From positions 1 through 10,311 of the forward strand of contig CAYHAL010000037.1 in assembly GCA_964354655.1 (NCBI GenBank): DNA of 10,311 bases, read 5' to 3'. The first letter of the stretch is position 1. Each line of letters starts with the position of its first letter. Below are positions 6,377-10,311 of the stretch, piece by piece. The translations under genes and the position numbers were made by a program. The notes beneath the pieces were generated by a model that was not told the origin of the DNA, made no database searches, and was given only the letters and a program-made list of their open reading frames with translations. The DNA is from E44-bin46 sp964354655. GTDB lineage: Bacteria > Chloroflexota > Dehalococcoidia > Dehalococcoidales > E44-bin46.

Positions 6377-8041
6377 ATGGCTAAGCCAAGACTCAAGATA
6401 ATCCCTCTCGGTGGACTCTCCGAAATCGGCAAGAACATGATGGTGATGGAATATGAAAATGACATCATCGTCATTGATGCCGGGCTTATGTTCCCCGATG
6501 AAGAAATGCTAGGTGTTGACCTAGTAATCCCCGATTTCAGCTACCTACTGGAGAAACGGGAAAGGATAAGGGGAATAATCATTACTCACGGTCATGAGGA
6601 CCATGTTGGTGCTTTGCCTTATTTGCTGCCCGAGCTTAATGTACCCGTATACTCCACCAAGCTTACCCAAGGGCTGATATCAGTCAAGCTTAAACAGCGA
6701 AGGGTACGCTCAGGGGCTAAGCTTAAAGTGGTATCGCCGGGTAGCGGGATTACACTTGGAAGATTCAAAATCGAGCTATTTTCTGTCTGTCACAGCATAC
6801 CCGACTCAGTAGGTTTAATCATTTATACCCCGGTTGGCACCATAGTTCATAGTGGAGATTTTAAGCTTGACTACACCCCGGTTGATGGAAAACCGACCAA
6901 TTTATCTCGGCTGGCCCAGCTAGGAGCCCAAGGAGTTCTGCTCCTCCTCTCCGATTCTACCTATGCTGAGCTACCCGGCTATACCCCGTCAGAAAGGGTA
7001 GTTGGCGAAAACCTAAACCGGGTCATCGCTGAGGCACCGGGAAGGGTAATTGTCGCTACCTTTTCCTCACTGGTATCCCGCATCCAGCAGGTTATTGACT
7101 CAGCGGCTAAGCACCAGCGCCGTGTCTTTGTTACTGGGCGCAGTATGAGCGATACGGTGCAAATGGCGCTGGAGCTGGGCTACCTTAATGCTCCTAACGG
7201 GATACTGGCTCGGCTAGATGAGCTTAAAGGTATGCCTCACAATAAAATTGTCTTTGTCACCACTGGAAGCCAAGGGGAGCCTACTTCAGCTCTAGTCCGT
7301 ATGGCTAACCGAGACCACCGTCAGGTTCACATCGTCCCAGGAGACACGGTAGTCATTTCAGCCACTCCCATCCCGGGTAACGAAGCACTAGTCAACAGGA
7401 CTGTGGACAACCTGTTCAAGCAGGGGGCTCAAGTATTTTACGATAAAGTGGCGCAGGTTCATGTCCACGGACATGCCAGCCAAGAAGAGTTAAAACTGTT
7501 GCTAAACTTGGTCAAGCCAAAGTTCTTTATGCCTATCCATGGCGAATATCGCCATTTGACCCTTCACGCTAAATTAGCTGAGTCAGTCGGCATCCTCAAA
7601 GAAAACATCTTTGTGCTGGAAGATGGTGATATCCTTGAGCTTAGTCCACAAGCAAGCAAAATAATTGGCAAGGTTACCTCAGGCAATGTATATGTTGACG
7701 GTCTGAGCGGAGGGGGTATCGGCAGCGTTGTTCTTCGCGATAGAAGGATGCTATCACGGGATGGAATAGTAATGGTGATTATTGCTGTTAACCGGCAAAC
7801 AGGTAAGCTAATAGGACGTCCCGACATTATATCGCGAGGCTTTGTTGACACCAGAGAAGCTAAGGATAAGGACATGATAGAGAAGAGCCGTGACCTAGTA
7901 GCCCGAGCCCTAGACCACGGTCGTGACCGACCTGCTGACTGGGGCTTCATCAGCACTAAGGTTAAAGATATATTGAATAAATTTTATTACGAGCAGACCA
8001 AGCGCCGACCGATGATTCTGCCATTTATGGTAAAGGTGTAG
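6377..8041 (+). CDS. rnj: Ribonuclease J
   Basis: RNase J is a beta-CASP metallo-beta-lactamase nuclease with 5'-to-3' exonuclease and endonuclease activity, acting in mRNA decay and rRNA maturation in the cytoplasm. The 554 residues match the family. Zinc and active-site marks are HGHEDH (71-76), His139 in CHSIPDS, Asp161 in HSGDFKLD, and HVHGHAS (His362/364/366) with MPIHGEYRH (His388). The beta-CASP part includes TFSSLVSRIQQ, TGRSMSD and TTGSQGEPTSAL. The usual DSTNAE is DSTYAE (Tyr196). The ATG at 6377 is chosen over an in-frame TTG at 6362 because GAGG at 6364-6367 then sits 9 nt upstream and the protein starts MAKPRLKIIPLGG, as expected. The gene follows the glycosylase by 4 bp and is followed by a repeat copy. 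Confidence 0.95.
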   Translation: MAKPRLKIIPLGGLSEIGKNMMVMEYENDIIVIDAGLMFPDEEMLGVDLVIPDFSYLLEKRERIRGIIITHGHEDHVGALPYLLPELNVPVYSTKLTQGLISVKLKQRRVRSGAKLKVVSPGSGITLGRFKIELFSVCHSIPDSVGLIIYTPVGTIVHSGDFKLDYTPVDGKPTNLSRLAQLGAQGVLLLLSDSTYAELPGYTPSERVVGENLNRVIAEAPGRVIVATFSSLVSRIQQVIDSAAKHQRRVFVTGRSMSDTVQMALELGYLNAPNGILARLDELKGMPHNKIVFVTTGSQGEPTSALVRMANRDHRQVHIVPGDTVVISATPIPGNEALVNRTVDNLFKQGAQVFYDKVAQVHVHGHASQEELKLLLNLVKPKFFMPIHGEYRHLTLHAKLAESVGILKENIFVLEDGDILELSPQASKIIGKVTSGNVYVDGLSGGGIGSVVLRDRRMLSRDGIVMVIIAVNRQTGKLIGRPDIISRGFVDTREAKDKDMIEKSRDLVARALDHGRDRPADWGFISTKVKDILNKFYYEQTKRRPMILPFMVKV

Positions 8042-8057
8042 TAATAGATTATTTAAA

Positions 8058-8187
8058 AACCTATCCCCCTGCCCCCTTCCCTTAGTAAGGGAAGGGGGGA
8101 GTGCAAATAAGAGAGGGGGCGTAGCCCCCTCTCTAAAATCTCTTCCCCCTCTCCTTAAAAGGAGAGGGGGATAAAGAAGGGGAGGTT
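8058..8187. repeat. Second, compact copy of the hairpin-rich intergenic repeat
   Basis: This 130-bp element starts AACCTATCCCC and ends GGGGAGGTT, so its tips are inverted like those of the longer copy. It is three hairpins in a row: a perfect 13-bp stem CCCCCTTCCCTTA with a 1-nt centre (8072-8084 with 8086-8098), a perfect 11-bp stem AGAGAGGGGGC with GTA between (8110-8120 with 8124-8134), and a perfect 12-bp stem CCCCCTCTCCTT (8145-8156 with 8159-8170). Read on the minus strand, 8105-8187 closely matches 4090-4168. Read on the plus strand, 8094-8187 resembles 4303-4390. It starts 16 bp after the rnj stop. It lacks thymine runs after the stems, so it is a poor intrinsic terminator, though the stems could protect the rnj mRNA end. 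Confidence 0.8.
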
Positions 8188-8242
8188 AGTGATAATCTAC
8201 CAAGATGTTATGGGGATAACAAGAACTGCTTTATGAGGTGAT

Positions 8243-10311
8243 ATGGCTAAGAGGAAAGCCAAGACTCAGGTTAAACCCGCAAGCAAGCCTAGGGCAATGC
8301 AGCCAAGGAAGGCGAGTAAGGGATTACCCCACTTTCGGGTGCCACGGCTAGCATGGCGAATTACACTGGTGGCTGTTGTCGTTGGGGTATTATACTGGCA
8401 GTGGTCAAATCTGACCGCATGGGCAGCCAATATTATAGACGAAACCATAAGACTATTCGGCTGGGGAATACTCCTTTTAGTTATTATAGCCCTCGGGACA
8501 TTAGGCGGGGTGCTGTGGCGGCAGAGACAGTCGTCGCTCACCAGCCGTTTCCGTCAGTGGCTAGGCATTATAGCCTTCACCATGGCTATCTGGGGGATAT
8601 TAGCCTTCTTTGCTCTGGGGGGTAAGATTGGACTAGGTATCATCGGCTACCCAGACTTTGTTGGCATTCTCCGGATAGCAGGACTGATCTTTGTTGGCGT
8701 TATCTTGGTCGCCCCCGGGACATGCTTACGTGCTGCCAAAAAGGCTAACTCCTGGCTAAGGAAGCAGTTTGAAAGACGACCGGCACCCAGACCGGTAATT
8801 CCACCGGAGCCAACACCCCCTCCAATTGCAATAACCCCGGCCCCTCAAAAGATGGAGGCAGAAAGGCAATTAATAACCACCCCACCTACCCCCGCCCCGA
8901 CCCAGCGAGATTTACGACAGGTAGCTCAGGAAGTTTGGAAGAAATACGGTAAATCGCCGGACTTAATTACCATTGATGGCTGGCGGTTGCCGCCGATTGA
9001 TATTCTGGATAGGGCTCCTGAGGTTGAGCTTAGTCAGGCTGACAATATACAGCGAGCCAGGTTTATTGAAGAGTCTCTAGCCAGTTATGGTGTCGAGGCT
9101 AAGGTAGTGCAGATAAACGCTGGGCCAACTGTTACCCAGTTTGGGGTGGAACCAGGCTGGGACAGGAAGATGAGGGAGGTAAGGGAAAGGGATAAAGACG
9201 GTAATATTAGGGTAAGACTGGAGGAGGTGTCCAAGACAAGGGTTAAGGTAGATAGAATTACTTCACTGGCTAATGACCTGGCTCTGGCGCTGGCAGCACC
9301 TAGCATAAGAATTGAAGCCCCGGTGCCAGGTAAATCGGTGGTCGGCATTGAAGTGCCTAATAAAATTTCAAGTTTGGTTAGTTTGCGAGGGGTGATAGAG
9401 ACCAGCGCTTTCCAGAAAATAGAGACCAAATCTAAACTGGCTATAGCCTTAGGCAAAGGGGCTGGTGGTGAGGCAATAGCTGCTGACCTGTCTAGAATGC
9501 CTCACTTGCTTATCGCCGGGGCTACCGGAAGTGGCAAGACCGTTTGCTTGAATTCCATCATCTGCTGTTTGCTGTTACACAACCCGCCCAACGACGTCCG
9601 GTTCATTATGATTGACCCCAAGCGGGTAGAGCTGACTCCGTTCAATAGCATACCTCACCTGGCGACGCCGGTTATTGTTGATACCAACAAAGCCTTACCC
9701 ACACTGCGCTGGCTTAACCAGGAAATGGATAAACGGTACCAAAAATTGGCTACCACCGGAGTCCGTAACATTGAGGGTTACAATAGAAATAAGCAGGGGG
9801 ACGAGAAGCTCCCCTACCTAACACTAATCATTGATGAGCTGGCTGACCTGATGGCAACGGGCTTTGATGAAGTCGAGCATATTCTATGCCGACTAGCCCA
9901 GCTTGCCCGAGCCACTGGCATCCATCTGGTGGTGGCTACCCAGCGCCCCTCGGTAGATGTGGTCACCGGCTTAATCAAGGCTAACTTCCCTACCCGGATT
10001 AGCTTTGCCGTTACCTCGCAAGTGGACTCACGGACTATCCTTGACATAGGTGGTGCTGAGAAGCTGCTGGGGGCAGGAGATATGCTCTACATGCCCACCG
10101 AGGCAGCTAAACCCAAGCGCCTCCAAGGTTGTTTTGTTTCTGATGCCGAGACCGAGAGGCTGGTCTACTTCTGGAGTAGCCAGCAAAAGGAAGAGGCAGC
10201 CCCGCTAACGATTGGAGAGCTTGTCCCATCACCAGCAGCTACCAAGAGAGGCTACCCTGAGGACCCACTCCTGGATGCCGCCAGGCAACTAGCCCAAGAA
10301 CACAAGCACAT
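8243..10311 (+). CDS. ftsK: DNA translocase FtsK/SpoIIIE family (3' end cut by window edge)
   Basis: FtsK is a membrane-anchored hexameric motor that pumps chromosome DNA through the division septum. The open frame gives 689 residues. Order: basic N-terminus, four likely membrane segments (about 37-53, 71-91, 107-127, 138-158), a Pro-rich linker (about 179-220), then the motor. Motor marks are GPTVTQFGVEPG (294-305), LANDLALALAAPSIRIEAP (342-360), Walker A GATGSGKT (426-433), MIDPKRVEL (456-464), Walker B LIIDELADLM (Asp531, Glu532) and ATQRPSVDVVTGLIKANFP. About 28 charged residues (306-333) are inserted where most relatives run straight into VKV. The short linker makes it more like SpoIIIE than E. 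coli FtsK. The C-terminal winged-helix gamma domain lies beyond the edge. The ATG follows GAGGTGAT at 8235-8242. No strong promoter was seen in the 55 bp after the repeat. Confidence 0.94.
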   Translation, partial: MAKRKAKTQVKPASKPRAMQPRKASKGLPHFRVPRLAWRITLVAVVVGVLYWQWSNLTAWAANIIDETIRLFGWGILLLVIIALGTLGGVLWRQRQSSLTSRFRQWLGIIAFTMAIWGILAFFALGGKIGLGIIGYPDFVGILRIAGLIFVGVILVAPGTCLRAAKKANSWLRKQFERRPAPRPVIPPEPTPPPIAITPAPQKMEAERQLITTPPTPAPTQRDLRQVAQEVWKKYGKSPDLITIDGWRLPPIDILDRAPEVELSQADNIQRARFIEESLASYGVEAKVVQINAGPTVTQFGVEPGWDRKMREVRERDKDGNIRVRLEEVSKTRVKVDRITSLANDLALALAAPSIRIEAPVPGKSVVGIEVPNKISSLVSLRGVIETSAFQKIETKSKLAIALGKGAGGEAIAADLSRMPHLLIAGATGSGKTVCLNSIICCLLLHNPPNDVRFIMIDPKRVELTPFNSIPHLATPVIVDTNKALPTLRWLNQEMDKRYQKLATTGVRNIEGYNRNKQGDEKLPYLTLIIDELADLMATGFDEVEHILCRLAQLARATGIHLVVATQRPSVDVVTGLIKANFPTRISFAVTSQVDSRTILDIGGAEKLLGAGDMLYMPTEAAKPKRLQGCFVSDAETERLVYFWSSQQKEEAAPLTIGELVPSPAATKRGYPEDPLLDAARQLAQEHKH

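Noticed and set aside
6362..6379. TTG start for rnj at 6362, overlapping the glycosylase end
   Set aside because: It lacks a suitably placed ribosome site and would add five residues not expected in the family; the ATG at 6377 fits better.
8089..8096. GGGAAGGG, which matches the E. coli FtsK-orienting sequence GGGNAGGG; also at 4365-4372
   Set aside because: Both lie in perfect palindromes, so the complement strand carries the same word and no direction is given.
8187..8242. Promoter for ftsK (TTAGTG-17-TATGGG)
   Set aside because: Both boxes are weak matches, and similar quality would be found by chance; not enough to list as a feature.
8353..8625. Open frame overlapping the ftsK membrane region in another frame, and its minus-strand counterpart at 8266-8541
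   Set aside because: The FtsK frame reads through intact with four hydrophobic segments, so these are shadows.

Overview
The window carries seven protein-coding genes in two divergent blocks, plus two copies of a hairpin-rich intergenic repeat. All genes are bacterial housekeeping types of moderate GC content. The best lineage guess is Chloroflexota, probably near Dehalococcoidia. This rests on recalled resemblance of the SecA and FtsK insertions and of the CCCCCTCTCC-type repeats to that group. It is an inference, not a database result.

Left block, read leftward from about 5650: glyA (serine hydroxymethyltransferase), then a 301-bp repeat element (4090-4390), then prs (ribose-phosphate pyrophosphokinase), a small DUF2007-type protein, and secA (preprotein translocase ATPase). 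prs, the DUF2007 gene and secA overlap one another by 11 and 1 nucleotides, so they look like one translationally coupled operon. secA runs off the left edge inside its C-terminal zinc-binding motif, so only a few residues should be missing.

Right block, read rightward from 5770: a family 4 (iron-sulfur) uracil-DNA glycosylase and ribonuclease J, separated by 4 bp. A 130-bp copy of the repeat (8058-8187) follows, then an FtsK/SpoIIIE DNA translocase that runs off the right edge before its C-terminal DNA-reading domain. The 123-bp gap between glyA and the glycosylase gene holds two good back-to-back promoters with 17-bp spacers.

Together the genes cover one-carbon and nucleotide precursor supply (glyA, prs), protein export (secA), uracil repair, RNA maturation and decay, and chromosome segregation. 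No defence system, prophage, CRISPR array, tRNA or rRNA gene was seen, and there is no convincing new multi-gene system. The features most worth a second look are the modular hairpin repeat, which may supply a terminator for glyA and part of the prs promoter, the lineage-type insertions in SecA and FtsK, the divergent two-helix-finger region of SecA, and a possible sliding-clamp-binding tail on the glycosylase.
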